Positions 1-8,780 are shown, counted from the stretch's first letter. The stretch: 64,000 bases of DNA from Bacteroidales bacterium (GCA_017934545.1 JAGBJI010000009.1:124001-188000), one strand, 5' to 3'. Numbers and translations: made by a program. The notes: generated from the letters alone by a model not told the origin.

Positions 1-867
1 CTGGAAAAAGCCGACATAATAGCCGACATGCAGGCCGTACTGTTGGAAATACCCGCAGGCGAAGAAAACAAAAACCTGCAAACTGCGGAAAACCTTATAT
101 CTGCCTTGAGCGAAAGCCGTGCAGACCGCAACGCATGCCTTTTGTCCTTGGGCGGAGGATGTGTAACGGATATGGGAGGGTTTGTCGCTTCGGTTTACAA
201 ACGCGGCATACAGAACATCAATCTGCCCACAACTCTTTTGGCAATGGTTGACGCCTCTGTCGGCGGCAAGACTGCGGTGAACCATTCGGGTATAAAAAAC
301 CTTATCGGTACGTTCAACTTCAAAAGCGAAGTGTTTGTTGACACCGAATTTCTTTTTTCCCTGAACGAAGAACAAATACTTGAGGGTTCGACCGAAATGT
401 TAAAGACTTTTCTTGTGTGCGATGCTCCCTCTGCGTTAAAATTTATTGACTGCCGACCCGTGCTTTCGGATATTACGCCTTTTATAAACCCTTGCATTAT
501 GATGAAAGAACAAACCGTCAAGGCAGACCCGACGGATACGGGCATACGCCGCAAACTCAACTTCGGCCATACGCTCGGACATGCCGTTGAGATGTACTAT
601 CACCTGCCGCACGGTGTGAGCGTAGCGGCGGGAATGCTCTACGCATTGGATTTAAGCGTGCGTCACTGCGGATTTGACCGTGTTAAAGCCGGAAAGATTG
701 AGCAATATATCCGCAATAATTACACTGTACCCGACTATGAAAAAGACTTAAAAGAATTGTATTCCCTTATGCTTAACGACAAAAAGAACACCGACGGATG
801 TATAAACTTCGTTTTGCTTGAAGACATTGCCCGTCCGTGTATGTTCAAAATGAATTCACTGCTGTAA
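1..867 (+). CDS. aroB: 3-dehydroquinate synthase, 5'-truncated
   Basis: The reading frame is open from base 1, so the N-terminus lies outside the window; 288 residues are visible. The enzyme cyclises DAHP to 3-dehydroquinate, the second step of the shikimate pathway, using NAD and a divalent metal in the cytosol. Visible family motifs are the NAD-binding GGGCVTDMGG (about visible residue 52), PTTLLAMVDASVGGKTAVN, and the metal-binding NFGHTLGHAVE near 560-595. An ATG at 28 is internal and should not be taken as the start. It converges on the UpxY-like gene with only 20 bp between the stop codons. Family assignment is firm. Confidence 0.95.
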   Translation: MEKADIIADMQAVLLEIPAGEENKNLQTAENLISALSESRADRNACLLSLGGGCVTDMGGFVASVYKRGIQNINLPTTLLAMVDASVGGKTAVNHSGIKNLIGTFNFKSEVFVDTEFLFSLNEEQILEGSTEMLKTFLVCDAPSALKFIDCRPVLSDITPFINPCIMMKEQTVKADPTDTGIRRKLNFGHTLGHAVEMYYHLPHGVSVAAGMLYALDLSVRHCGFDRVKAGKIEQYIRNNYTVPDYEKDLKELYSLMLNDKKNTDGCINFVLLEDIARPCMFKMNSLL

Positions 868-887
868 TTCCGCCGCAAAAACTTTTT

Positions 888-1505
888 TTATTCATCTATC
901 GGGCGGACATCTTCAACAGGTATTTCGGTATAAACCAGATTGTTTTCGCCCATCTCCACCCTTATGACTATGTACGACGAGGCTGCGGTGCGGTAAAACC
1001 AACCCTCCATGCCTTCAAACGGTCCGCTTACAACTTTTACTTTTTGGTTCAACTTAAAGTTTTCGGCTGTAAAGAAAACAGGTTTTTCGGCTTTGTTTAA
1101 AATAAACTGCAACTGTTCCATCTGATTGTCAGGAACGAACGCAAAAGGTTTGCTGCCGTATTGGTTCTCCAATCCCGCCCGTTCTTTTTGAAAGCGGTAT
1201 ACCGAAGAAAACGTCTGCATTATATCCATCAGCTTTTCTTCTTCAACACAAACGAACAACTTTCCGGGAATAACTATCTTCTCCACCGTACGTCTGTTAC
1301 GGCTTTTGTATATATGCTCTTCGCTTTGAGCGGCAACATACACGTTGTAGCCTGCATTTTTCAGCATGGTTCTCACCGTCCGTTCCTTTGTCGGTTTGCA
1401 TTCGGCTATATACCACCGTGGTACGCTCTCCTTTTTTCCCGCTTTTTTCAACGGTCTTGCCGGGTTTTTGATGTCTTTAACGGATATGTTTTCGTTTTTC
1501 GTCAT
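888..1505 (-). CDS. UpxY/NusG-like transcription antiterminator
   Basis: 205 residues. A basic N-terminal tail (about 1-25) is followed by a NusG N-terminal-like domain beginning WYIAECKPTKERTVRTML and containing IVIPGKLFV. A C-terminal KOW-like domain contains VKVVSGPFEGMEGWFYR (about 150-167). Specialised NusG paralogues of this kind (UpxY in Bacteroides, LoaP, RfaH) bind RNA polymerase and let it read through long operons, usually capsule or exopolysaccharide loci, where they are the first gene. No polysaccharide operon follows here: the gene is monocistronic and faces the aroB end. Targets may therefore lie elsewhere. Family assignment good; role inferred. Confidence 0.82.
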   Translation of the reverse strand: MTKNENISVKDIKNPARPLKKAGKKESVPRWYIAECKPTKERTVRTMLKNAGYNVYVAAQSEEHIYKSRNRRTVEKIVIPGKLFVCVEEEKLMDIMQTFSSVYRFQKERAGLENQYGSKPFAFVPDNQMEQLQFILNKAEKPVFFTAENFKLNQKVKVVSGPFEGMEGWFYRTAASSYIVIRVEMGENNLVYTEIPVEDVRPIDE

Positions 1506-1606
1506 AATTATATTTATTTCCGTCCAATCTGATTAACAACGCCTTACATTCAATTTTCCTTTTCTTTGCAGTCCGTTACCGTTAATACATGATTAAAATC
1601 AATTTC

Positions 1607-1614
1607 CAAAAGTA
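1607..1614 (-). promoter_or_regulatory. Bacteroidota -7 box for the UpxY-like gene
   Basis: TACTTTTG on the minus strand fits the TAnnTTTG consensus. Transcription would start near 1600, giving a leader of about 95 nt before the ATG at 1505. Confidence 0.55.
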
Positions 1615-1805
1615 CAACTTTTTTTTCAATTACCGCCCGCAACCCCAAAAATATCCCCCAATCCACGCCCAATTCCCACACAACAGCCCTTTACCGCCTT
1701 TTTATCGTACCTTAATTTCCGCCAAACCGCACTCCATTCCCGCCTTTTCTCCCCTTTTTCCCCGCCTTTTCTTCCTTCACCGCTGCCCAACGGCATTACT
1801 TCGCC

Positions 1806-1910
1806 GCCCTTTCAGAAAGTAATCTCAAAAAAATCACATTTTTTCACCGAAAAAACCTATTTTTTTGAGGCAAAAAATCAGATTTTTTTGTGTTTACTTT
1901 CTCAAAGGGC
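1806..1910. repeat. Phased A-tract array 1 (3 units) with terminal inverted repeats
   Basis: Three units of A-tract, 5-bp core, T-tract have cores near 1834-1838, 1856-1860 and 1878-1882, a spacing of exactly 22 bp. The array is enclosed by an inverted repeat: GCCCTTTCAGAAAGTAA at 1806-1822 against TTACTTTCTCAAAGGGC at 1894-1910 (one mismatch), so the whole element can fold as a long hairpin. It lies in the divergent gap between the UpxY-like gene and the secreted protein at 2371, about 160 bp upstream of the next promoter box. The rest of 1506-2050 is low-complexity, pyrimidine-rich sequence with no gene that I can support. Confidence 0.8.
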
Positions 1911-2049
1911 AAAATTTTTATTGTATTGGGCAAAAATCAAATGAAAAAGGGCGGCAAGTTATTGCCGTTATGTAAAAATTATGTGAGGTTGAACGGAAAT
2001 AAAAAACGAAAAAGGCGGGTGATTTTTTTGCGGATTAAAAATAAATTTG

Positions 2050-2057
2050 TATTTTTG
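2050..2057 (+). promoter_or_regulatory. Bacteroidota -7 box upstream of the 2371 gene
   Basis: TATTTTTG fits TAnnTTTG. Transcription would start near 2064, leaving an unusually long leader of about 300 nt before the ATG at 2371. The leader holds an 11-bp stem (2192-2202 with 2220-2230, one G-U pair) just after a short ORF. Confidence 0.55.
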
Positions 2058-2099
2058 CAGCGATAAAATGTAAAATTGATTGTTAACAAAACTCATTTT

Positions 2100-2192
2100 A
2101 TGAAAAATAAAAATACCATATTATCTTTTAGTTATTCATTTTGTGTGAATTATATCTTTGTTCTGGGTAAAAACAATTTGCTGATGTTTTAG
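2100..2192 (+). CDS. Possible 30-residue leader peptide
   Basis: ATG at 2100 to TAG at 2192 encodes about 30 residues beginning MKNKNTILSFSY and rich in hydrophobic residues. It starts about 36 nt after the predicted transcription start and ends exactly where an 11-bp RNA stem begins, an arrangement seen in leader-peptide control. No homology is recognised and chance occurrence in AT-rich DNA is quite possible. Confidence 0.25.
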   Translation: MKNKNTILSFSYSFCVNYIFVLGKNNLLMF

Positions 2193-2370
2193 CATCTTGC
2201 AAACCCAAATGTTTTTTCCTTGCAAGGTGCGAGTGATAAATTTCTTTCTTTTACCAACGAAAAGAAACATTGTTATTGCGAAAGTTTTATTTACAGATTT
2301 TATTTGAGGAAAAAACGCCGTCAAAGAAAAGATTTTAAATAATTAATAACACAATAAAAATTAATTTAAT

Positions 2371-3681
2371 ATGAAAAGAATTAAGTATTTATTATTTTTC
2401 GCAGCACTGTTATTAGTAATAAGTGCAGCACAAGGGCAAATAAGTTATACAGGTGCAGTATCTGCCCAAAAATTAAATTATTTTAATAACATTAACACTA
2501 CATTTTCATCTAAAACAATTTGTGCTGATGATGTAGGAATAGTTATCACATTGGCTCATGATTCAAGTAATCAAAATTCCTTCTTTATGCTTACGCTGGA
2601 AGGAACAAATACAATCCAAGTGGCAGAAGTTCAAAATTTTTTGATTACAGACTTTGATATCATTTATGGTTTCATCGTTTTTTGCGGAAAATTATCTACA
2701 ACTCCCTATACAAGTTCTGTCGGATTTGTTGATTTTTCTACTTTATTTGCAGGAAGTACTACCATAAATATATTGGATATACCGTCAGAATTTTCCTGGC
2801 TTAATTTAACAAAAATACGTGCATATCCGACTGTAGATGGTTTTAAGATAGCGACCACAACAGACGGAGGATATGTTTTTGATATTGATTGGATGAATCA
2901 ATCACTTGATGCATTTAGAAATCCCTATAGGTTGAATGATTTGATTGTGACAGATGATTATGTTAGTGTACTTGGTACTGTTTCCAGCTCCCAATGTATT
3001 GTTTATGTACATAATAAAAATAATATGCACAATCATACAGGAGAAATATTCGGAACACAAGAACGGTATTTATTTTCAAAATATTTAATAGAGGAAATGC
3101 CGGGTTACGGTATTTACGAAAATTTTGTAAACGGCAATCAAGCTATTATCGGTGTTGTCAATGATGATTTAACCGATGAATTTGCTATTATTGATTTAAA
3201 CACTCTTCATATCATAGATGATTTTATTGTGGATTCAGGGTTATTACGTCACATCATAACTGATTTATGCCACGATAACGATAATCAGATGATACATTGC
3301 TTGTCAAGAGATACCATTTTTAAAGATTATATCTACCAGCCTTATCCGTATATGGATACTCTGACTGCAGTATTTCCATTGTATAATTGGCAGTTTTACT
3401 ACAATTTAAGAACAATAACTCCGCATATAGATTATTTTATCACTTCTGGACACGGAATAGGGAACACAAACAACAATGCTGTTTATTGGTTTGATGCTAA
3501 AGTGGGAGATTACTCTTCTTCTTGTATGAATACCAAACCTTTAACAGAGAAAATCGGAAGTTCTTTCTATCCTGCAAACAGTTGTTCTTATTCAAATATA
3601 ACAAACCATCCGTTAGGACAGTCTTTCGTTCAATCAATAAAATTGTCTGATGATTTTTATTCATATGATTGTAAAGATTAA
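2371..3681 (+). CDS. Secreted protein of unknown function
   Basis: 436 residues with a clear signal peptide (MKRIKYLLFFAALLLVISAA, cleavage probably after AQG near residue 23). I do not recognise a family. The body is rich in aromatic, Asn, Asp and Thr residues and alternating beta-like stretches, as in extracellular beta-propeller or lectin-like proteins. No T9SS sorting domain is visible at the C-terminus, which ends FYSYDCKD. It is 38 bp upstream of a gene that does carry a sorting domain, so the two are probably co-transcribed. Base composition is clearly more AT-rich than neighbouring housekeeping genes, which may reflect relaxed or acquired surface-protein sequence. Confidence 0.75.
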   Translation: MKRIKYLLFFAALLLVISAAQGQISYTGAVSAQKLNYFNNINTTFSSKTICADDVGIVITLAHDSSNQNSFFMLTLEGTNTIQVAEVQNFLITDFDIIYGFIVFCGKLSTTPYTSSVGFVDFSTLFAGSTTINILDIPSEFSWLNLTKIRAYPTVDGFKIATTTDGGYVFDIDWMNQSLDAFRNPYRLNDLIVTDDYVSVLGTVSSSQCIVYVHNKNNMHNHTGEIFGTQERYLFSKYLIEEMPGYGIYENFVNGNQAIIGVVNDDLTDEFAIIDLNTLHIIDDFIVDSGLLRHIITDLCHDNDNQMIHCLSRDTIFKDYIYQPYPYMDTLTAVFPLYNWQFYYNLRTITPHIDYFITSGHGIGNTNNNAVYWFDAKVGDYSSSCMNTKPLTEKIGSSFYPANSCSYSNITNHPLGQSFVQSIKLSDDFYSYDCKD

Positions 3682-3719
3682 ATTATAAAACAGTAAAAAA
3701 ACAAAAAAGGAACAAACCA

Positions 3720-4673
3720 ATGAAAAAGTTAGTTTTATTAGCAATTATTAGTATTGCTTCTATCAATCTATTCGGACAGATTGATACCAATACTTATTTT
3801 CCGCATGCCAATCAATATCTGCTACCGCAAATATATCAAGGCGAAAATCCGTGTATGAGTTTTGATAGATCAATCTCTTCGTATATTGATTTTTGGTCCA
3901 TACAAACGGCAAACGATATTATTGATGTAAAAATATTGTATGATTATGCACAACCGTATTACACGGAAAAACCTCTTACCGTTATAGGTATCGCTGCATT
4001 AATGTGGAGGGATTATCAAGCTGTAGATATACCTCCGTTCAGGTTCGGTATTATGGATACTAATATGAAATCGTATGTATATATTAAAGATTCAATTAGA
4101 GTGCAAGTTCCGTCATACAAATTTTCCGAATATTTTTTCTATGAACCTATTAATGTAAACGGTCATTTCTATGTTTATGCCCAAACGCCTAAACCAGGTA
4201 AAGACGGTTACAACCAACACCCTGCAGGTGAAGTACGTTTAGCCGTCACAAATGATAAATGTAAGGAAAACTACGGAGATGTTTTGCCGAAAATAAAAAC
4301 TTACCATTATGCTGAAAATTGCGATTTACATTATGTGGAAGATTGGACACCTGAATATAACGGCCGTGTGTTTATGTTGTTCCCTATAATAGGAGAATAT
4401 GATTCTACACTGTTTGTGGCAGGACTGAACGACGCAGATATTGCAAAGTTTTCCAACGTTTATCCGAACCCTGCAACAAGCGAAGTGACCGTACAAAGTT
4501 CGTTCAACATTGAGTCAATAGAACTGTACAACATGATAGGTCAACTCCTTGACACAAAACCTGTCAACGCATACAGCACATCATTGGATGTCAGCCTATA
4601 CCCTAAAGGTAACTACACCTTGCTAATCCGCACCCGTCAAGGCTCCGCCAAAAAGAAATTGATAGTACAGTAA
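3720..4673 (+). CDS. Secreted protein with T9SS type A sorting domain
   Basis: 317 residues. An N-terminal signal peptide (MKKLVLLAIISIASINLFGQ) leads into an unrecognised body. The C-terminal domain of about 70 residues starts at FSNVYPNPATSEVTV (near 245) and ends KGNYTLLIRTRQGSAKKKLIVQ-like, the usual form of a Por secretion/T9SS type A sorting domain. The protein should cross the outer membrane through the T9SS and be released or attached to the surface after removal of the domain. It follows the 2371 gene closely and a strong terminator hairpin lies 32 bp after its stop. Secretion route is well supported; function unknown. Confidence 0.85.
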   Translation: MKKLVLLAIISIASINLFGQIDTNTYFPHANQYLLPQIYQGENPCMSFDRSISSYIDFWSIQTANDIIDVKILYDYAQPYYTEKPLTVIGIAALMWRDYQAVDIPPFRFGIMDTNMKSYVYIKDSIRVQVPSYKFSEYFFYEPINVNGHFYVYAQTPKPGKDGYNQHPAGEVRLAVTNDKCKENYGDVLPKIKTYHYAENCDLHYVEDWTPEYNGRVFMLFPIIGEYDSTLFVAGLNDADIAKFSNVYPNPATSEVTVQSSFNIESIELYNMIGQLLDTKPVNAYSTSLDVSLYPKGNYTLLIRTRQGSAKKKLIVQ

Positions 4674-4705
4674 GTATTAAACAACGTATCTTTTATAAGG
4701 AATTT

Positions 4706-4747
4706 GTGCTAATCACCGCAAAATTTGCGGTGATTAGCACCGTTTTT
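4706..4747 (+). terminator. Strong hairpin terminator after the 3720 gene
   Basis: A perfect 17-bp inverted repeat (4706-4722 with 4724-4740, arm GTGCTAATCACCGCAAA) is followed by CG and a T5 run. Confidence 0.85.
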
Positions 4748-4810
4748 CGCCGCACACTTATGTTTTATCCTCTGTCAATTAACAATGTTTTATCTGAAAT
4801 ACAGATAATA

Positions 4811-4860
4811 TTCAAAAAAAGAAAGGGTGCAGCGTCATTTCTTTTGTTACGCTACACCCT
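4811..4860 (-). terminator. Hairpin terminator for the 4898-5122 gene
   Basis: Read on the minus strand, AGGGTGTAGCGT pairs imperfectly with ACGCTGCACCCT (4824-4860) and is followed by TTTCTTTTTTT. It faces the preceding plus-strand terminator. Confidence 0.75.
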
Positions 4861-4897
4861 AATTTATTAATTAAAAATTTTTTCTATGCTTTCTTGT

Positions 4898-5122
4898 TTA
4901 TTTCTCCTGTTCTTCTTTGTGGGTTTTGTGCAGTTTATAGCCAAGCGTTGCACTGCCCAAGCCTAATAACAATAAAGTTGCCGTACCCACAGGTCCTTTT
5001 TCTGCATGGGTGTTGTGTATATAACCCGGTCCTGTCGCATCTTTGTTCGGTTTAGGCGGCTGTGCCGTCAATGTCAAAGTACTGAAAATCATCACTGCCG
5101 ATATTATTATTGTCTTTTTCAT
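4898..5122 (-). CDS. Small secreted or membrane-anchored protein
   Basis: 74 residues. A signal peptide (MKKTIIISAVMIFSTLTLTAQ) is followed by a short Pro/Lys/Asn-rich linker and a second hydrophobic segment, GPVGTATLLLLGLGSATLGY (about 44-63), with a basic/acidic tail KLHKTHKEEQEK. The layout suggests a mature peptide held in a membrane by its C-terminal segment. I do not recognise a family. It begins 12 bp after the LRR gene at 5135 and has its own terminator, so it is the last gene of that transcript and may work with the LRR protein. Confidence 0.7.
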   Translation of the reverse strand: MKKTIIISAVMIFSTLTLTAQPPKPNKDATGPGYIHNTHAEKGPVGTATLLLLGLGSATLGYKLHKTHKEEQEK

Positions 5123-5134
5123 CTTAATGTCTCC

Positions 5135-7255
5135 TTATTTTATTATTATCTTTGCCGTCTTTGCCGCATTGGATTTGTTATACACCTTTATTATATATGC
5201 TCCGTCTGTCAGATGTGTGTCAAACGTTGCCCCGTTGACAGCAAGATTTTGCATATGCACTGTCTGTCCCAATGTGTTTATTATTTCCGCTTTGCTTAAA
5301 TTCTCTCCGCTTACGGTAATCTTTCTGCCGTTATTCCATATTGAAATATTTTCCGCAGAGTTTTCTGCCGTTATGACAGACGATTTTTTATCAGCAAACT
5401 TTATCTTATATCTGCACTCATTGCTTCCGTTGTCAACGGTTAAGGTTATAGGTTCGTCAGTTGTCAATACAGTTTCTTTATTTTCATTCATCACATCTAT
5501 CAACGAAACTTGTATGTCTTCGTTGATGGATGTAAGTGCGAAGTCTACGGTATTTGATTTATATGAATTAAAACACAAATCCGCTACGTACGGCAATTGA
5601 TTGAAACGGTTTTCCAACAAATCTTTGTTTTCAACAACAAAGTACGGATTGACAGCATCTTCATTGGAAGAGAACATTACATAAGAGTCCTTTATATCAA
5701 ATCCGTTCGTTGCATTTTCGTCCAATTTGGCGTAGACTTTCTTTTCAATGCCGTTAGCCGTCGCAGTAAATATGATTTTGTCTGTTTTTGCAGACTTATA
5801 TATTGTTGCGGATATATCTTCGTAGGCAGTCATATCGTAAGCAAATGAAAAGGCCGGCTGTGCATCTGTTCCCGCTACCATAAAGCCTGTTGCAGGGTAA
5901 AGCATATCGGCGCTCTCCATGTCAACTTCCGTCCAATCGCCTGCACTGCTCCATACGTATGCATTAGTGCCTTGTATCTGTCCGCCCATGCTCATATTAG
6001 TAGAATAAAATTTATCCAACCGAAGTTTTCCTAAAAACGGATTGGAAAGGGCGAACCATTTTTTTGCATCATCGCCTTGGTTTTTTATTCCGTCAAAGAT
6101 AACGTCGGAAAAATTCAAATCCTCTGCCGCTATTGTCTGCGTCAAGGTTATATAGTTGTCCGCAAGTTCTTCTCCGTCCTGTCCGTTGTCCGTCCATTTT
6201 TCCTTGTGAGGCCAAACAAAGAACGAACCGTAATTCTTCGGCGTTGCGTCTTTATAGTACGCATATGTTCCGCTCCATTGGTTCGTTGTATAATCATACG
6301 GTGCTGCACTTATTGCATGGGCTTGCGATGTTGCAGTGCCGATGTTGTTATCCAACACTGCGTATGTCTGCGTTGACGATATATTTCCAAGCAATGACCA
6401 CTTATCCACAGACAGCGTTCTTTCCACATTAATAGTCTTTCCTGCCAATACAGTAGCCACATTGCTGTAATTGGTAAACGCCAACGATGCTCCAGACTTT
6501 ATGGTTATATTGTCTGCATATGTATGGCAATCGCAATCAATATATATGTTTTCGTTTATTGTTTCAATACGGTTCAACAACAACTTTTGTGCATCTGTTA
6601 ATCCCGTTGAATTTTTATAATTTGAAAAATATTCACACGGTACATATATATCCTTTATTGCATTGCATTGATAAAAATTTTTTTCTCCAGAAAAAGTCGG
6701 ACAGTCACCCTTAAATGTAACTGTTTTTAATTTGTTACAATAATGAAAGGCATAGTTTCCGATATTAGTTACACCCGCAGGTATTTCTATACTTGTCAAT
6801 GATTTACAAGAAACAAAACCATTGACAGGTATAGACGTGATATTTTCTGATAATTTAACAGTTGTTAATGCTTCACAATTACTAAAAGCATAATATCCTA
6901 TAGTCGTAACACTGTTTGGAATTTCAATAGTTTTTAACTTCTTACACGCTCCGAAGGCATTATTTCCAATAGATGTAACAGTGTTAGGTATTTGTACACT
7001 CGTCAATGAAGAAGAATTAAATGCTGTTTCTGCAATACCCGTAACTGAGTATGTAGTACCGTTATACTCTACAGTTGACGGTATGACAATATCACCTGAA
7101 TATGTGTCACCACCAGATTTTGTAACAGAAACTTTAGAAGAACTTTTTACGGCATATGTAATTCCGTCTACAGTAAATGTTTGGGCGGAAAGATTGAATA
7201 AGGATGAAATTAAAAAGAAAGTAAATATAAATAATCGGGTCAGATATTTAAATAT
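5135..7255 (-). CDS. BspA-like leucine-rich-repeat T9SS cargo protein, 5' end unresolved
   Basis: About 700 residues. After a signal-peptide-like segment (FKYLTRLFIFTFFLISSLF, ending LSAQ) come LRR_5/BspA-type repeats of about 23 residues (SIGNNAFGACKKLKTIEIPN, TIGYYAFSNCEALTTVKL, NIGNYAFHYCNKLKTV), a beta-rich middle region, and a C-terminal T9SS-type sorting domain (KAEIINTLGQTVHMQNL to the terminal KIIIK). It should be surface exposed and adhesive by analogy with BspA. The start is a problem: the frame runs open upstream to a stop at 7310-7312 with no ATG, GTG or TTG before the signal segment. The boundary given uses an ATA codon at 7255. A one-base change in the G7 tract at 7291-7297 would instead fuse it to the ATG at 7380. 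Confidence 0.8.
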   Translation of the reverse strand: MFKYLTRLFIFTFFLISSLFNLSAQTFTVDGITYAVKSSSKVSVTKSGGDTYSGDIVIPSTVEYNGTTYSVTGIAETAFNSSSLTSVQIPNTVTSIGNNAFGACKKLKTIEIPNSVTTIGYYAFSNCEALTTVKLSENITSIPVNGFVSCKSLTSIEIPAGVTNIGNYAFHYCNKLKTVTFKGDCPTFSGEKNFYQCNAIKDIYVPCEYFSNYKNSTGLTDAQKLLLNRIETINENIYIDCDCHTYADNITIKSGASLAFTNYSNVATVLAGKTINVERTLSVDKWSLLGNISSTQTYAVLDNNIGTATSQAHAISAAPYDYTTNQWSGTYAYYKDATPKNYGSFFVWPHKEKWTDNGQDGEELADNYITLTQTIAAEDLNFSDVIFDGIKNQGDDAKKWFALSNPFLGKLRLDKFYSTNMSMGGQIQGTNAYVWSSAGDWTEVDMESADMLYPATGFMVAGTDAQPAFSFAYDMTAYEDISATIYKSAKTDKIIFTATANGIEKKVYAKLDENATNGFDIKDSYVMFSSNEDAVNPYFVVENKDLLENRFNQLPYVADLCFNSYKSNTVDFALTSINEDIQVSLIDVMNENKETVLTTDEPITLTVDNGSNECRYKIKFADKKSSVITAENSAENISIWNNGRKITVSGENLSKAEIINTLGQTVHMQNLAVNGATFDTHLTDGAYIIKVYNKSNAAKTAKIIIK

Positions 7256-7266
7256 ATTGGTGCGGG

Positions 7267-7380
7267 TTACTGTTTTATTGTCCGAAAATACCCCCCCGCC
7301 GTCAGATGTTCAACATCCGTTAGGAATCGTTTTCCGCCAAATGCTGCCGCAGTGTTTTTGCTTTTGATTATGGTTTCCAT
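7267..7380 (-). CDS. Leader ORF upstream of, and out of frame with, the LRR gene
   Basis: An ATG at 7380 opens a 37-residue frame starting METIIKSKNTAAAFGGKRF, about 42 nt after the predicted transcription start from the box at 7429-7436. It crosses the G7 tract and stops 11 nt before the signal-peptide region of the LRR protein. It is either a true leader peptide or the real N-terminus of the LRR protein knocked out of frame by one missing G. Confidence 0.4.
   Translation of the reverse strand: METIIKSKNTAAAFGGKRFLTDVEHLTAGGYFRTIKQ
7291..7297 (-). repeat. G7 homopolymer tract at the 5' end of the LRR gene
   Basis: Seven C on the plus strand. With eight (or five) G residues the ATG at 7380 would read straight into the signal peptide and LRR domain; with seven it stops at 7267. 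Length change here would switch the protein on or off. Confidence 0.6.
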
Positions 7381-7428
7381 TTTTTTATACATTGATTTAA
7401 TTTGTTTATAACTATCATATTCACACTG

Positions 7429-7436
7429 CAAAAGTA
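7429..7436 (-). promoter_or_regulatory. Bacteroidota -7 box for the LRR transcript
   Basis: TACTTTTG on the minus strand, immediately followed by CAGTGTG. Predicted start near 7422 puts the ATG at 7380 inside the message. Confidence 0.6.
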
Positions 7437-7562
7437 AATATTTTTTCTGAAAAAACAGACAACACACGTAGGAAAACGTATCTTTTTTTTTCTGCAAAAC
7501 AATAAATAACGGCCGCTATCTAAAGAAAAGACAACGGCCGAATTCAAAAATATGACGTTTTA

Positions 7563-8762
7563 TCAGTTTGTTCTTCCCGGATAAATCTTCAACGCTTCTT
7601 TCAAACAGTTGATACCTGCCATCAAATCTTCTATGCACAGACAATAAGTGATACGTGCCTGTTTTCTTCCTTTTTCAGGGTCTGCATAAAAGCCCGTTCC
7701 CGGTGCCAACATTACCGTTTCGCCGTTAAGGTTGAAGTCGGTCAACAACCATTGGCAGAATTTGTCACTGTCGTCTATCGGCATTTCTATCATTGTATAG
7801 AATGCTCCGTTAGGATTAGGACATTTACAGCCCGGTATTTCGTTTATTCCTTTTACCAAGGCTCTTCTTCTGCGGTCATACTCGTCGTTAACTTCTTTGA
7901 AATAACTTTCCGGGGTGTCAATTGCGGCTTCCGAGAATATCTGACCGAAATACGGAGGACACAAGCGGGCTTGTGCCATTTTCATAGCCGATGCCATCAC
8001 TTCTTTGTTCTTTGAGATAATCATTCCTTCTCTTGCTCCGCATGCAGAGTAACGTTTGGAAACCGAATCCAAAAGTATTGCGTTTTCTTCTATTCCCTCT
8101 ATCTGCATAACCGAGAAATGTTTCTGTCCGTCGTAAACAAATTCCCTGTAAACTTCGTCTGCGAACAGGAACAAGTCGTGTTTCTTAACTATCTCGGCCA
8201 ATTTTCTCAACTCTTCTTCGGTGTAAAGATAACCCGTAGGGTTGTTAGGGTTGCAGACCATGATTGCACGGGTCTTTGGAGTGATTGCTTTTTCAAACTC
8301 TTCCATCGGCGGCAATGCAAAGCCCGTATCTATTGACGAAGGGATGGTTTTTATCACCGCACCCGAAAGTTTTGCAAACGAATTGTAGTTTGCGTAGTAA
8401 GGTTCGGACACCAACACCTCTTCACCCTCGTTCAAACAAACGTTGAACGCTATTTGCAACGCTTCGCTGCCTCCGCATGTTATAATTATGTCTTTAGGGT
8501 CAAGTTTGATGTTGAAACGGTTGTAATATTCGCAAAGTTTTTTTCTGTAAGATGCGTTACCGTTTGACGGAGTGTACGCCACAATCCCCATATCCGCCTT
8601 ACGCAAAGCGTCCAATGCTCCCGTAGGGGTTTTTATATCGGGTTGTCCGATGTTAAGGTGATATATTTTTATTCCTCTTTCTTTTGCTGCATCGGCAAAA
8701 GGCACCAATTTTCTTATAGCTGAAGCCTGTAAAGTAGCTCCTTTTTCTGAAATTCTCGGCAT
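7563..8762 (-). CDS. Class I/II pyridoxal-phosphate aminotransferase
   Basis: 399 residues, the normal length for fold-type I aspartate/alanine-type aminotransferases. Visible motifs are the substrate/PLP region CGGSEALQIAF, VCNPNNPTGYLYT (Asn contacting PLP), FADEVYREFVYDG (Asp binding the pyridine N), and the Schiff-base lysine in SVSKRYSACGAREG. It transfers amino groups between amino acids and 2-oxo acids in the cytosol; exact substrate cannot be told from sequence. It follows the second DUF1573 gene by 18 bp, so it is probably the last gene of that transcript. A weak CGGCCG hairpin at 7511-7537 may end transcription. Confidence 0.9.
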   Translation of the reverse strand: MPRISEKGATLQASAIRKLVPFADAAKERGIKIYHLNIGQPDIKTPTGALDALRKADMGIVAYTPSNGNASYRKKLCEYYNRFNIKLDPKDIIITCGGSEALQIAFNVCLNEGEEVLVSEPYYANYNSFAKLSGAVIKTIPSSIDTGFALPPMEEFEKAITPKTRAIMVCNPNNPTGYLYTEEELRKLAEIVKKHDLFLFADEVYREFVYDGQKHFSVMQIEGIEENAILLDSVSKRYSACGAREGMIISKNKEVMASAMKMAQARLCPPYFGQIFSEAAIDTPESYFKEVNDEYDRRRRALVKGINEIPGCKCPNPNGAFYTMIEMPIDDSDKFCQWLLTDFNLNGETVMLAPGTGFYADPEKGRKQARITYCLCIEDLMAGINCLKEALKIYPGRTN

Positions 8763-8780
8763 TTTTTAGTTGTTTAATTA

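Noticed and set aside
2136..2324. Minus-strand ORF of 62 codons
   Set aside because: No promoter, family or start context; it lies antisense to the long leader of the 2371 gene.
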